Source: Nitrospira sp. (lineage in GTDB: Bacteria > Nitrospirota > Nitrospiria > Nitrospirales > Nitrospiraceae). From it: a stretch of 14,240 nucleotides of DNA. The notes under the pieces are model-generated. The model had not been told where the DNA came from and did not search any database. It worked only from the letters and a program-made list of their open reading frames with translations. The translations under genes and the position numbers were made by a program. The stretch is from contig JANYBU010000435.1 of NCBI GenBank assembly GCA_025360665.1, forward strand, positions 1 to 14,240. The letters are read 5' to 3'. This document shows, in pieces, positions 6,398 through 12,960 of this stretch (positions are counted from its first letter, which is position 1; the number at the start of each line of letters is the position of its first letter).

Positions 6398-7150
6398 CTA
6401 GGGCTGTGGTGACTGAGTCGTCTGAATAGGGGTCCGCGAATCCACAATTTTTAGTAAGTGGCTGGCTAGGATGATCATTTCAACAGCTTCATCAGCTTCT
6501 ATTATGACATGCCGATGGCTGTTCGGATTTTTGTAGGATCCGATAGCGCCAGCGAACAGGTCCATAATAGCCTGCCGTTCACCAGGTGGATCGCCTTGGA
6601 TTGTCAGTCTTCCATCGCTTGGGTGAAATGCTTTGCGCATTAGGTCGACACCGATGAGCGTTTGTGGATAGTTTCCTTTCGTCCTCACCGCAACTTCCAC
6701 TTCCTTGAATGCCTCAAACACCGCAGTGTCATATGCGCCCCGAATGAAGGTGGCCCAGACTTTTGTGGCAATCACAGGATGCAGTAGGTGTCGGGGAAGT
6801 AAGTCGCCGCTTCGATAGACTCTCAATCCGTCTCGATTTCCAACTTCTTTCCCTCGGCGAGTAACAAAAACCCAATCGGCTGTTTCACCAGGACGTGGAG
6901 CGATAAAACCTTCGCGTTCAAGCCAAACCCACGCCTCTGTTAGTGCCTTGCCAATTTTCTCACGATGCTCTTGTGGGTAGGCCATCGGCTGGCCTCCCGA
7001 CGTAAAGTTGCTCCGGTGTAGCTGCCCACTATGTTCGCCCTGTAGGGAATTAAGAACTTCTAAGACAACACCGCCAAGTTCCTCCGGTGCGAGAGCGAGC
7101 AAGTGTTCAGGATTGGGGAGCAGTGAGTGAACGGATATCTCTTGGGGCAT
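6398..7150 (-). CDS. TIGR02391 (Ymh) family protein
   Basis: A 250-residue protein. The C-terminal domain (about 118-238) carries the TIGR02391/Hypoth_Ymh signature: AVFEAFKEVEVAVRTK (143-158), TLIGVDLMRKAFHP (164-177), GERQAIMDLFAGAIGSYKNP (190-209), SHRHV (211-215) and AVEMIILASHLLKIVD (222-237). The N-terminal part (about 15-112) looks like a winged-helix or helical region: IGKALTEAWVWLEREGFIAP and TADWVFVTRRGKEV. Family members are found in phage, plasmid and defence-type neighbourhoods. The KNPxSHR motif resembles the R/N-x(4-6)-H motif of HEPN ribonucleases, but I cannot confirm membership. The start at 7150 has AAGAGGAG just upstream. The gene is intact and is flanked by repeat copies A and B. 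Confidence 0.85.
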   Translation of the reverse strand: MPQEISVHSLLPNPEHLLALAPEELGGVVLEVLNSLQGEHSGQLHRSNFTSGGQPMAYPQEHREKIGKALTEAWVWLEREGFIAPRPGETADWVFVTRRGKEVGNRDGLRVYRSGDLLPRHLLHPVIATKVWATFIRGAYDTAVFEAFKEVEVAVRTKGNYPQTLIGVDLMRKAFHPSDGRLTIQGDPPGERQAIMDLFAGAIGSYKNPNSHRHVIIEADEAVEMIILASHLLKIVDSRTPIQTTQSPQP

Positions 7151-7185
7151 AAGCTCCTCTTGTTCCTCAGAAACTAGAACCGATT

Positions 7186-7278
7186 ACAGGCTACGTTTCA
7201 GAAATGAAAGTGTCAACGTGATGAGACATGAAATGGTTGCATTTCCAGAGGTGGGACGCCGCGCGCCGCGAAACGGGG
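7186..7278 (+). repeat. interspersed palindromic repeat, copy B (with 25-nt insert)
   Basis: Left arm ACAGGCTACGTTTCAGAAAT then GAAAGTGTCAAC; right arm CCAGAGGTGGGACGCCGCGC then GCCGCGAAACGGGG. GGCTACGTTTC can pair with GAAACGGGGCC (10 of 11 positions), so the whole element can fold into a hairpin. About 25 nt more than copy A sit in the middle. It lies 35 nt upstream of the TIGR02391 start and 5 nt beyond the GIY-YIG-like stop. Confidence 0.75.
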
Positions 7279-7283
7279 CCCGA

Positions 7284-7496
7284 TCATTCTCGATTAAGCA
7301 GGATGTCCCCGTTTTTCCGTTGCAAGTGCGTAGGCCGTTCCCCCTTGTATCGTTCCCAAGGATCATCACATTCTCCGACACGCAAAATATTCTCTGCAGC
7401 ATCTGTCTGTAGGTAAATACATCCTTTTTCACGAAAGAATTCGCGAGCCTTAACAAAATTGGGAAAGCGATGCCAGGTCAGCTTGAAAGGTTCCAT
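7284..7496 (-). CDS. truncated GIY-YIG-like nuclease domain protein
   Basis: From ATG 7496 the product is 70 residues: MEPFKLTWHRFPNFVKAREF, then GCIYLQTDAAENILRVGECD and DPWERYKG. The spacing of GCIY and LRVGE with a following Trp-x-Arg-Tyr matches the first two motifs of the GIY-YIG endonuclease fold (GIY...YVG...R), with Arg in the middle of the second motif where Tyr is usual. A complete GIY-YIG domain needs ~50-70 more residues with a catalytic Glu. Here the frame ends soon after RYKGE, right next to repeat copy B, so the gene is probably cut short. A longer frame from 7655 would overlap the DUF2513 gene and is less likely. Assignment to GIY-YIG is tentative, and nuclease activity is unlikely in this state. 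Confidence 0.5.
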   Translation of the reverse strand: MEPFKLTWHRFPNFVKAREFFREKGCIYLQTDAAENILRVGECDDPWERYKGERPTHLQRKNGDILLNRE

Positions 7497-7549
7497 CTGC
7501 TTTGCGTTGTGAAATGGGCTCGTTAAGGTTCCCCTGATCCAACTGCATC

Positions 7550-7912
7550 CTATAGTCCTAGGGCCGAAGACATCAGAGATGTAAGGAGTTTGACCAAAAC
7601 TTCCAGGGTCACACTGCCGGTTTTTTCCTTTGTTAGCTGCATTGCCTTTTCCCAACGATCAGGATCTCTTGCGGCATCAGCAAACTCATGACCAGCCCAG
7701 GTGAGGCCGGTGGCAATCGCTTCAGGGCTTTTGCTTCCATGTGTCGTAACATCAGCCCCACGAATTAGCCCAGCTTCCATCATAATGTATAAATGGTAAC
7801 CAATTTCTTCTTTGTTATACCCCTCGATTCCCAAGTCATTGGGAGCAAAACCTGTTGGATTATCCTCAATCGAATGAATTAGCGTGCGGACTAGGTCCAT
7901 ATTTCGCTTCAC
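7550..7912 (-). CDS. DUF2513 family protein
   Basis: A 120-residue protein that fits DUF2513 over its whole length. The N-terminus MKRNMDLVRTLIHSIEDNPT is the family start. GYNKEEIGYHLYIMMEAGLI (31-50) is a winged-helix-like segment, and the hallmark is LTWAGHEFADAARDPDRWEK (70-89), followed by a Ser/Val-rich tail. DUF2513 proteins are small, often phage- or island-encoded, and have no known activity; the winged-helix look suggests DNA binding (inference). The start is GTG at 7912, chosen because GGAGG lies 5 nt upstream and the family N-terminus begins exactly there. The gene is intact. The GIY-YIG-like gene follows 53 nt downstream on the same strand, so the two may be co-transcribed. Confidence 0.8.
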   Translation of the reverse strand: MKRNMDLVRTLIHSIEDNPTGFAPNDLGIEGYNKEEIGYHLYIMMEAGLIRGADVTTHGSKSPEAIATGLTWAGHEFADAARDPDRWEKAMQLTKEKTGSVTLEVLVKLLTSLMSSALGL

Positions 7913-7959
7913 AATAGCCTCCAGTCAGAAGACTTAGATGCATAGGATATTTGTTAGGA

Positions 7960-8026
7960 GAGGCTACGGTTTAGAGACGGAGGTATCAACCTTCTGAGGT
8001 GGGCTGCCACGCGTTGCGAAGCGGGG
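7960..8026 (+). repeat. interspersed palindromic repeat, copy C
   Basis: GAGGCTACGGTTTAGAGACG then GAGGTATCAACCTTCTGAGG then TGGGCTGCCACGCGTTGCGA and AGCGGGG. It matches copy A in length and order of segments, with substitutions. It sits between the divergent DUF2513 (start 7912) and nuclease (start 8125) genes. Confidence 0.75.
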
Positions 8027-8124
8027 ATTGGCCCTGCTCAACAACAAAATTCGAGAGGAGACGCCCGCTAGATCTCAAATTTCGTCATGTTGTAGTTTCA
8101 CATGATCTGAGGTAACGTACCGCG

Positions 8125-8613
8125 ATGAAATCAAAGATCATCGCCTTCACACAAGCAGGGAGGTCTCTCCCTGAGATCTTCAACCCCGACCTCACTGAGC
8201 CTTACTACGAGCCGCCTTACGGGAGTCCGCTCGAGGGGCGATTTGCTTGGGCCTTCGTAAAATGCCTCCACCCTGAGGCTCTGTTTCAGAAGCAAGCATC
8301 CGTACAGACTATTTGCGGGAACTTTCGGTTGGATTTTCTGGTATGTAAGGATTCGATGCGTGTCGGATTCGAGTGCGATGGCCAGGATTTTCATGATCCC
8401 GAGAGAGACTTATGGCGAGATGCTTTGGTGCTGTCACAGCAATCGGTCGACCAAATTGTTCGCCTTCGAGGGACTGACCTCTATCGAGAAATGGACGACT
8501 GCCTGTTTGTCCTCTCTCGCTGGTTTCCTGAATTGTTTAGTGAGCGATGGCATGCCAATCTTGGGGCAGCGGCATCTTTTGATGCGCGCCAGCAGATTAT
8601 TAGCTGCATGTAG
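8125..8613 (+). CDS. DUF559/Vsr-like PD-(D/E)XK nuclease (stops at an in-frame TAG)
   Basis: A 162-residue product with the core of DUF559/MTES_1575-type endonucleases: SPLEGRFAWAF (34-44, Glu37), a beta strand ending in FRLDFLV (Asp70), then RVGFECDGQDFHDPERD (79-95, with E83-C-D85 in place of the usual E-x-K), RDALVLSQQ and IVRLRGTDLY. Such proteins are Mg2+-dependent DNA nucleases, related to very-short-patch repair and to nucleases in defence systems. All core acidic residues are present, but Lys in motif III is absent, as in Vsr-like variants. The start follows GAGGT about 10 nt upstream. The same frame stays open for 72 codons beyond TAG 8611-8613, so the natural protein was probably longer (see 8614-8829). 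Copy C of the interspersed repeat lies 98 nt upstream. Confidence 0.7.
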   Translation: MKSKIIAFTQAGRSLPEIFNPDLTEPYYEPPYGSPLEGRFAWAFVKCLHPEALFQKQASVQTICGNFRLDFLVCKDSMRVGFECDGQDFHDPERDLWRDALVLSQQSVDQIVRLRGTDLYREMDDCLFVLSRWFPELFSERWHANLGAAASFDARQQIISCM

Positions 8614-8829
8614 TCAGAGCGGTGCCAAATCGATTATCGCGAGTTGCTGGATGAGGAAGACGATTCGTTTATTCTTCGGCCAGCTTGCTCGGTAGAAATT
8701 CTCCGCCGTTTCCGCATGCCGAAATCTGGCAGGCCATTTTGGGGGCCTTTCGTATCCTATGCGAAGAGGAAGAGTGGCGGTAATCTTGATGAGATCATCC
8801 GTGCTCACAAGGAAGATTCCCCTCGTTAG
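8614..8829 (+). pseudogene. C-terminal continuation of the nuclease frame after TAG
   Basis: Directly after TAG 8611-8613 the same frame reads SERCQIDYRELLDEEDDSFI, then LRPACSVEILRRFRMPKSGR, then PFWGPFVSYAKRKSGGNLDE and IIRAHKEDSPR, and ends at TAG 8827-8829. The composition is protein-like, with mixed charged and aromatic residues, and it stays in phase with the nuclease. I read it as the original C-terminal region cut off by a nonsense change (CAG to TAG would fit). Suppression of TAG cannot be excluded but has no support. I do not recognise the domain. Confidence 0.5.
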
Positions 8830-8960
8830 AGTTTGCATCAATCGCTTCGTTTCCAAATCATTTCTGGGCGCAGCGCTCAGACTAACTCTCCTAATAACTC
8901 TCTCTTGTAAGATTTTTGCCCCCTTCCCTCGACTATCTTCTGGCACCACGGGGGTCTTAC

Positions 8961-9090
8961 ATGTCTACGACGACCCACTATGACGTGATCATCATCGGCA
9001 CCAGCTCAGCCTGGGGGAACGCTGGCGTATAAACTGGCGTCGTCGGGGAAGAATATTCTGTTGTTGGAATGAAGCGATTACTTGCGGAGG
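8961..9090 (+). pseudogene. GMC oxidoreductase, 5' fragment 1
   Basis: ATG 8961 follows CACGGGGGTC and reads MSTTTHYDVIIIGTSS, a Rossmann FAD-binding strand of the GMC (glucose-methanol-choline) oxidoreductase type, then stops at TAA 9030. One base out of frame the sequence goes on as GTLAYKLASSGKNILLLE, a stop TGA (9070-9072) and SDYLRR, which is the rest of the expected nucleotide-binding N-terminus. So it has a frameshift, a nonsense codon and no downstream body (a full GMC enzyme is ~500 residues). The glycine-rich loop is also degraded (GTGxGG replaced by GTSSAWG). Confidence 0.65.
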
Positions 9091-9382
9091 TTTGAAGTTG
9101 AAGGTCTTGAAATATAAAAGTTCCCTCCAAGCTCGCTTGCTATCTCTTCACAGGGCGGCCTGGTTGATCCTCGAATGCGCGCGTCGAACGAGCACCTTCT
9201 GAGCGTGCGCGTTTCGCGAGCAGGAGGACGACCAGGCTGCCCGTCCCACCTTTCTCAGGCCGCGCGTTGCGCGAGCACAGGAGATCAATAGGCCACCTTC
9301 CTGGCGCGGTTGGGAAGGAATTTTGTTACTGGACCGGGGCGGCTATTTGCGAAGGGTGGAAAACGGTTGGTGAAACCCGGCG
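9091..9382. other. gene-free stretch with GC-rich palindromic repeats
   Basis: No gene is supported. Features seen: an imperfect inverted repeat GGGCGGCCTGGT (9153-9164) and ACCAGGCTGCCC (9231-9242), 11 of 12 paired, enclosing ~66 nt. Within and after it lie two related motifs: 9197-9225 (TTCTGAGCGTGCGCGTTTCG then CGAGCAGGA) and 9252-9283 (TTCTCAGGCCGCGCGTTGCG then CGAGCACAGGAG). A third copy of the same motif is at 12728-12759. Confidence 0.55.
9252..9283 (+). repeat. GC-rich interspersed repeat 2, copy 1
   Basis: This 32-nt segment matches 12728-12759 at 28 of 32 positions. Both copies lie within ~300 nt of a GMC oxidoreductase 5' fragment, here downstream of one. The core GCGCGTTGCGCGAGC is partly self-complementary. 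Confidence 0.65.
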
Positions 9383-9414
9383 CACCAGGGCCTCTTGTAA
9401 ACGAGGCCCTGGTG
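9383..9414 (+). terminator. strong 12-bp hairpin, terminator-like
   Basis: CACCAGGGCCTC (9383-9394) pairs perfectly with GAGGCCCTGGTG (9403-9414) around an 8-nt loop TTGTAAAC. It is followed by GCTTT on the plus strand, so a weak intrinsic terminator is possible. No gene ends just before it, so it may instead belong to the adjoining mobile repeat. Confidence 0.5.
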
Positions 9415-9436
9415 GCTTTGATGATGGCTGGTCCTC

Positions 9437-9619
9437 GGAGTCTGTCCGAGTAATGCCATTCTACGACGGCAAACGATCTGCAAGCATCTGCGTCGTTCTC
9501 GGCCCGAAAAAATCCTCAACGTATTCCAGCAAGTACGCCTCCGGTTTTTTCGAGCCTGCGGCCTCGCATCTACCAGCAACTCCTTTGCCTCGCAACGAAG
9601 GATTACTCGGACAGACTCC
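9437..9619. mobile_element. 183-bp MITE-like element with 18-bp perfect terminal inverted repeats
   Basis: GGAGTCTGTCCGAGTAAT (9437-9454) is the exact reverse complement of ATTACTCGGACAGACTCC (9602-9619). Between them are 147 bp without a gene. This is the form of a miniature inverted-repeat element, or of a REP-like double hairpin. The right end lies 5 nt from the stop codon of the minus-strand gene ending at 9625, so the element sits in its 3' untranslated region. No clear target-site duplication is visible just outside the ends. Confidence 0.7.
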
Positions 9620-9624
9620 TAGCG

Positions 9625-9981
9625 TTATTGCACGTCGACGGTGATGGTCTGGGTGGCCGAGACGAGGTCGTGGTCCTTCGTGGCACCTTTCACGGTGATC
9701 TGGTGCGTCCCCTTGCTCAGGCCCTTGAACGCCCCAGAAAAGCCCTTCTGATACTGATCGTCCAAGAACACGTGGGCATGTGCAGCCTGGGAGCCCTTGG
9801 TCAACTCATACTTCAGTTCAAAACTGTCGCTGACCTTGTCTCCGTTCTTGGGAGACGTGATCATAATCTTCGACCCATCCTCTACTGGTGGTTTATCCGC
9901 TGCGAAGACTGGTGCTCCGCTGAGACAGCCCGCTAACGCGATCCCTAATCCCATGAACCCGATCCGTCCCATCACATGCAT
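9625..9981 (-). CDS. small exported protein with Ig/DUF4399-like domain
   Basis: A 118-residue exported protein. The N-terminus has a signal peptide that contains both a lipobox-like LAGC (Cys19) and a later Sec-type cleavage site PVFAA (about 28), so it is a lipoprotein or a plain periplasmic protein. The mature part (from DKPPVEDGSKIMITSPKNGD through VSDSFELKYELTKGS, AHAHVFLDDQYQKGF and LSKGTHQITVKGATKDHDL to TQTITVDV) is an all-beta domain with the layout of DUF4399-type proteins: 'SPxxGxxV...F...HxHxxxD...L..GxHxI'. Its role is unknown. The start at 9981 is supported by AAGGAGG 5 nt upstream. It is intact and has a MITE-like element directly downstream. Confidence 0.7.
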   Translation of the reverse strand: MHVMGRIGFMGLGIALAGCLSGAPVFAADKPPVEDGSKIMITSPKNGDKVSDSFELKYELTKGSQAAHAHVFLDDQYQKGFSGAFKGLSKGTHQITVKGATKDHDLVSATQTITVDVQ

Positions 9982-10079
9982 AACGGCCTCCTTGTGTGAA
10001 CCAGCTGAATGAACACTGCACCGTACCCCCTCTACGGGAGATCTTCTTGTCTGGATTCAAATCGTTCTCCGAGGTCCGA

Positions 10080-10111
10080 TCGAAGAGGGTGTGGGTTCAC
10101 ACCCTCTTCGA
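10080..10111 (-). terminator. perfect 14-bp hairpin after the PKD gene
   Basis: TCGAAGAGGGTGTG (10080-10093) pairs perfectly with CACACCCTCTTCGA (10098-10111) around GGTT. It lies about 30 nt beyond the stop codon of the minus-strand PKD gene and ~100 nt upstream of the small exported gene. There is no T-run on either side, so it may act as a strong 3' mRNA hairpin or as a Rho-assisted terminator. Confidence 0.65.
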
Positions 10112-10140
10112 CCTCCCTTATGGATTTTGCAGGCGGTGAG

Positions 10141-12195
10141 TTACCGGTCCTGCCTGCTCCTCTTCAAGAGTGATTTGCTACCGCGCACTTGGTCTTGACC
10201 CGAGAGTGATGTGGTGTCGCTCTCTTTGGGCGGCTTGATGTTGCCACAAGCAGCAGGGGCGCCAGCCACCGGAGTCCGGAGGCTCGTCAACCCATTGGCT
10301 TTGGCAACAAGTGCACAGGGTGCGACCTGGGCACTCACATACAATCTAAATCGGCCATTGTGCCCGGTTTCACCCGTCGCGATCTGCGCGCCCGTATCGG
10401 CGTCGAGAATGTCGACGGTGGCCCCGTTGGGTGCCCGGCCTGCTACCAGGAGTTTTCCTGATTCAGCATTCCATCTCGCCCTGCTGATATAGATCCCGCG
10501 TGCTGGCGGCATGACCAGTGTCTTGATCATGACCGTCGCGAGGCGACTGTCGAGCTGCCCGTCATTGACGATGAGCTGAGCGACGTATTCTCCACCCTTA
10601 TCCAGGAGGAAGGACGGTCTGGCCGCTGTGGGATCGGACAGCACCACGGCGCTCCCGGTTGGTTTGGTTGTCAACGCCCATTTCCAGACCAAGGCGTTCC
10701 CATCGGCATCACGCGAGGCCGTGCCATCCAGCATGACGGTTGTGCCGATTGCCACGATCTGATCCGGCCCTGCATTGGCCACCGGTGCAGTATTGCCGAC
10801 TCCCGCCATGATCGTGACGGTGTCCGGAGCGCTGCTCACCGTGCCGTCGTTGACGATCAGTTGGCCTACATATTGGCCTGCCACATCGGCGACAAAGTTC
10901 GGCATGGCTGTGGTGGAATTGGCGAGCGTCGCAGCACTTCCCGTCGGTTTAGTTGTCAACGCCCATTGGTAGGTCAAGGCGTTCCTATCGACATCGTGCG
11001 AGGTGCTGCCATCCAGGATGACCGACGCGCCGACCGCCACGGTCTGGTCCGGTCCTGCATTGGCCACCGGCGCGGTGTTGCCAGCCGCTGCCGCAATGGT
11101 TACGGTATCCGGTGTGCTGTTCACCGTGCCGTCGTTGACGACGAGTTGGACCACGTAGGGGCCCGCCTTGTCGGCCACAAAGGATGGCGTGGCTGCGGTC
11201 GGATTCGACAATGTCGCGGCACTGCCGGCCGGCATCGAGACAATTGACCAGTCATAGGTTAAGGAGTTCTGGTCCGCATCTGTCGAACTGCTGCCGTTCA
11301 GCATAACCGTGGCCCCCACCTGGACCGACTGATCCGGCCCTGCCTTCGCCACCGGCGCCGTGTTGCCGCCTGTCGTCGTAATGGTCACGGTGTCCGGGGT
11401 GCTATTCACTTTCCCGTCGTTGACGAGAAGCCGGACCACGTACTGGCCTGCCAGGTCCGCCACAAAGGTCGACGTCATTGTGGTCGGATTCGCAAGCTTG
11501 GCCGCACTGCCGGTCGGCACGCTCACGAACGCCCACTGGTAGGTGAGCGGATTGCCGTCCACATCGCTGGAGCTGCTGCCATTCAACGTGACCATCGTGC
11601 CCAATTGCACTGTCTGGTCAGGGCCTGCATTGGCCACCGGCGCGGTATTACCCGGTGTGGTGGTGATCGTCATCGTGGACGGGGCGCTGCTTACCATGCC
11701 GTCGTTGACAAGTAGCTGGACGACATACTGACCGGTTTTATCCGCCAGGAAGGTCGGTTTGACCGTCGTGGGGCTGGTCAAGGTCGCGCCACTGCCGGCA
11801 GGGATAGAGACGAATGACCAGAGGTAGGTCAACGGATTCCCGTCCGCATCGCTGGAGCCACTCCCGTTGAGGGTGACCGTCGTTCCGATTGTCACAGTCT
11901 GACCCGGGCCGGCATTCGCGACGGGTGCGACGTTCTTGACCGGGCAGATGGCCGTCAGATTATTCCCTTTGTATGACTGGCCATTCTGGTTCAGATCCGA
12001 TGTGGAAGGACCGTTAGACGTATGACAGAGGGCACAACTTTTATCGGCAAACGGCGTGGTCCCGTTGAAGGCCTGACAGGCGGTGTCGACTTGTGAACCA
12101 AAACTGGGCAGTGCGTGGCTCGACTCTACCGACACAGTCAGTGGCAGTCCCATCACCGCCAGCAGTAAGAACAGTACTTTCATGGTGGGCCTCAT
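10141..12195 (-). CDS. exported PKD-repeat protein with one c-type haem motif
   Basis: From ATG 12195 the product has 684 residues. The start was chosen because AAAGGAG lies 7 nt upstream and a signal peptide follows (MRPTMKVLFLLLAVMGLPLT, cut near SSHA). Residues 54-58 are CALCH, a single CxxCH haem-c attachment site, within a short domain (about 35-85) that has further Cys and His. Then come five tandem PKD/Ig-like domains of exactly 95 residues (about 88-562), each starting with APVANAGPDQ or a variant and containing LTYxWS/A, FxADxAGxYVVQLxVNDG and TVTI. A C-terminal all-beta domain (GRAPNGATVDILDADTGAQI, NGRFRLYVSA) follows, then a polar basic tail. It is an extracellular or periplasmic protein, perhaps involved in adhesion or electron transfer; neither is shown. 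It is monocistronic, and a perfect hairpin lies just downstream. No frameshift occurs over 2 kb. Confidence 0.85.
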   Translation of the reverse strand: MRPTMKVLFLLLAVMGLPLTVSVESSHALPSFGSQVDTACQAFNGTTPFADKSCALCHTSNGPSTSDLNQNGQSYKGNNLTAICPVKNVAPVANAGPGQTVTIGTTVTLNGSGSSDADGNPLTYLWSFVSIPAGSGATLTSPTTVKPTFLADKTGQYVVQLLVNDGMVSSAPSTMTITTTPGNTAPVANAGPDQTVQLGTMVTLNGSSSSDVDGNPLTYQWAFVSVPTGSAAKLANPTTMTSTFVADLAGQYVVRLLVNDGKVNSTPDTVTITTTGGNTAPVAKAGPDQSVQVGATVMLNGSSSTDADQNSLTYDWSIVSMPAGSAATLSNPTAATPSFVADKAGPYVVQLVVNDGTVNSTPDTVTIAAAAGNTAPVANAGPDQTVAVGASVILDGSTSHDVDRNALTYQWALTTKPTGSAATLANSTTAMPNFVADVAGQYVGQLIVNDGTVSSAPDTVTIMAGVGNTAPVANAGPDQIVAIGTTVMLDGTASRDADGNALVWKWALTTKPTGSAVVLSDPTAARPSFLLDKGGEYVAQLIVNDGQLDSRLATVMIKTLVMPPARGIYISRARWNAESGKLLVAGRAPNGATVDILDADTGAQIATGETGHNGRFRLYVSAQVAPCALVAKANGLTSLRTPVAGAPAACGNIKPPKESDTTSLSGQDQVRGSKSLLKRSRQDR
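10510..11934 (-). repeat. five tandem 285-bp coding repeats (PKD domains)
   Basis: The PKD units start at protein residues 88, 183, 278, 373 and 468 (counting from the chosen start), a constant period of 95 residues or 285 bp. The units differ by many substitutions but have no insertion or deletion between them. Such regular, moderately diverged arrays suggest duplication with later conversion or selection on length. Confidence 0.85.
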
Positions 12196-12816
12196 GGTTC
12201 TCTCCTTTGTGTGTCCAGGGTTTCTCTCATCAGTGGGCCCCACTCCTCGATACAATGATGCACATCTGACGCGCACACGAGTACGCGTCCTGCGTGACCA
12301 TCGAAATGAGCTGGGTACAGCCGACAGGTGAGGAACCGTGAGCAAGCGGAGTGCCAGGTGAACTTCGTCTATGTTTTCAAGAGAAAGACATCAGAGCTCT
12401 CATGTATCTTGTTCGATGAGTGTCAATTGCGTTGGCAGGCCCCTACGCAGGCAGAATCCTTCACTGTGGGAGAAAAGTCCCAAGAGCGCGAACTGAGCCG
12501 CCCCTTCTCATCCCATCTGAGGGCATGCGCTCCCGATGCAACCGCTTGATGTGCTTGTCGTTCCTATCAGGTTTTCTCGACCCTTATTCATGAGTGATCG
12601 AGCCTCTCTCTATCGCTCATGACATGCCGCCTTGCTCCTTTCGCGCGCTCTTACCCATCGAGCGACCACAGCTTCATCGTGGGGGCTCTGTGAGCAAGAA
12701 GGGCACCTGGCCGCTCCTTCCCCATCCTTCTGAGGCCACGCGTTGCACGAGCACAGGAAGCTGACTAGCTTGCCTCACACCTCCTTCCGTAAGAACGCCT
12801 CCCCCGACTATCTCCC
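12196..12816. other. gene-free stretch upstream of the PKD gene
   Basis: About 620 bases without a supportable gene. The first ~100 nt should contain the PKD promoter, but no clear -35/-10 pair is visible. Around 12550-12720 are C/T-rich tracts. The GC-rich repeat 2 copy at 12728-12759 lies ~60 nt before the GMC fragment start. Confidence 0.4.
12728..12759 (+). repeat. GC-rich interspersed repeat 2, copy 2
   Basis: TTCTGAGGCCACGCGTTGCA then CGAGCACAGGAA, 28 of 32 positions identical with 9252-9283. It lies upstream of the second GMC fragment, whereas copy 1 lies downstream of the first. Confidence 0.65.
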
Positions 12817-12906
12817 ATGTCCACTCACTACGATGTGATTATTATCGGCACCGGTCTGGGCGGAGGTACCCTGGCCTGCAAGCTGGCGACGGCGGAAACG
12901 GTTTGA
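12817..12906 (+). pseudogene. GMC oxidoreductase, 5' fragment 2
   Basis: ATG 12817 begins MSTHYDVIIIGTGLGGGTLA, then CKLATAETV and stops at TGA 12904-12906. The intact GTGLGGG loop is the FAD-binding Rossmann motif of a GMC oxidoreductase. The remaining ~470 residues are missing. The break coincides with the -35 box of the vapBC promoter (12903-12908), so the toxin-antitoxin module appears to have been joined at this point. It has the same start sequence pattern as the fragment at 8961. Confidence 0.65.
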
Positions 12907-12931
12907 CAGCCGTGCGGGTCTGGCGTACGCT
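12903..12931 (+). promoter_or_regulatory. vapBC promoter
   Basis: A perfect -35 box TTGACA (12903-12908), a 17-bp spacer and TACGCT (12926-12931) as a weaker -10 box. The predicted transcription start, near 12938, falls inside the palindrome at 12933-12949, as expected for an autoregulated toxin-antitoxin promoter. Confidence 0.7.
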
Positions 12932-12932
12932 C

Positions 12933-12949
12933 TGTGTAGCCGTTACACA
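12933..12949. promoter_or_regulatory. palindromic operator of vapBC
   Basis: TGTGTAGCCGTTACACA is a perfect 6-bp inverted repeat (TGTGTA / TACACA) with a 5-nt centre. It overlaps the predicted transcription start and ends 11 nt before the vapB start codon. VapB-VapC complexes typically bind such palindromes to repress their own operon. Confidence 0.65.
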
Positions 12950-12960
12950 TGGAGGATCGC

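Noticed and set aside
7186..7278. Integron attC site
   Set aside because: The cassette-like placement is suggestive, but I could not find the RYYYAAC and GTTRRRY core boxes at the ends, and no integrase gene is present in the window.
9267..9644. Plus-strand frame of 125 residues through the hairpin and MITE region
   Set aside because: It runs through two palindromic elements and into the opposite strand of a real gene; no start signal or domain.
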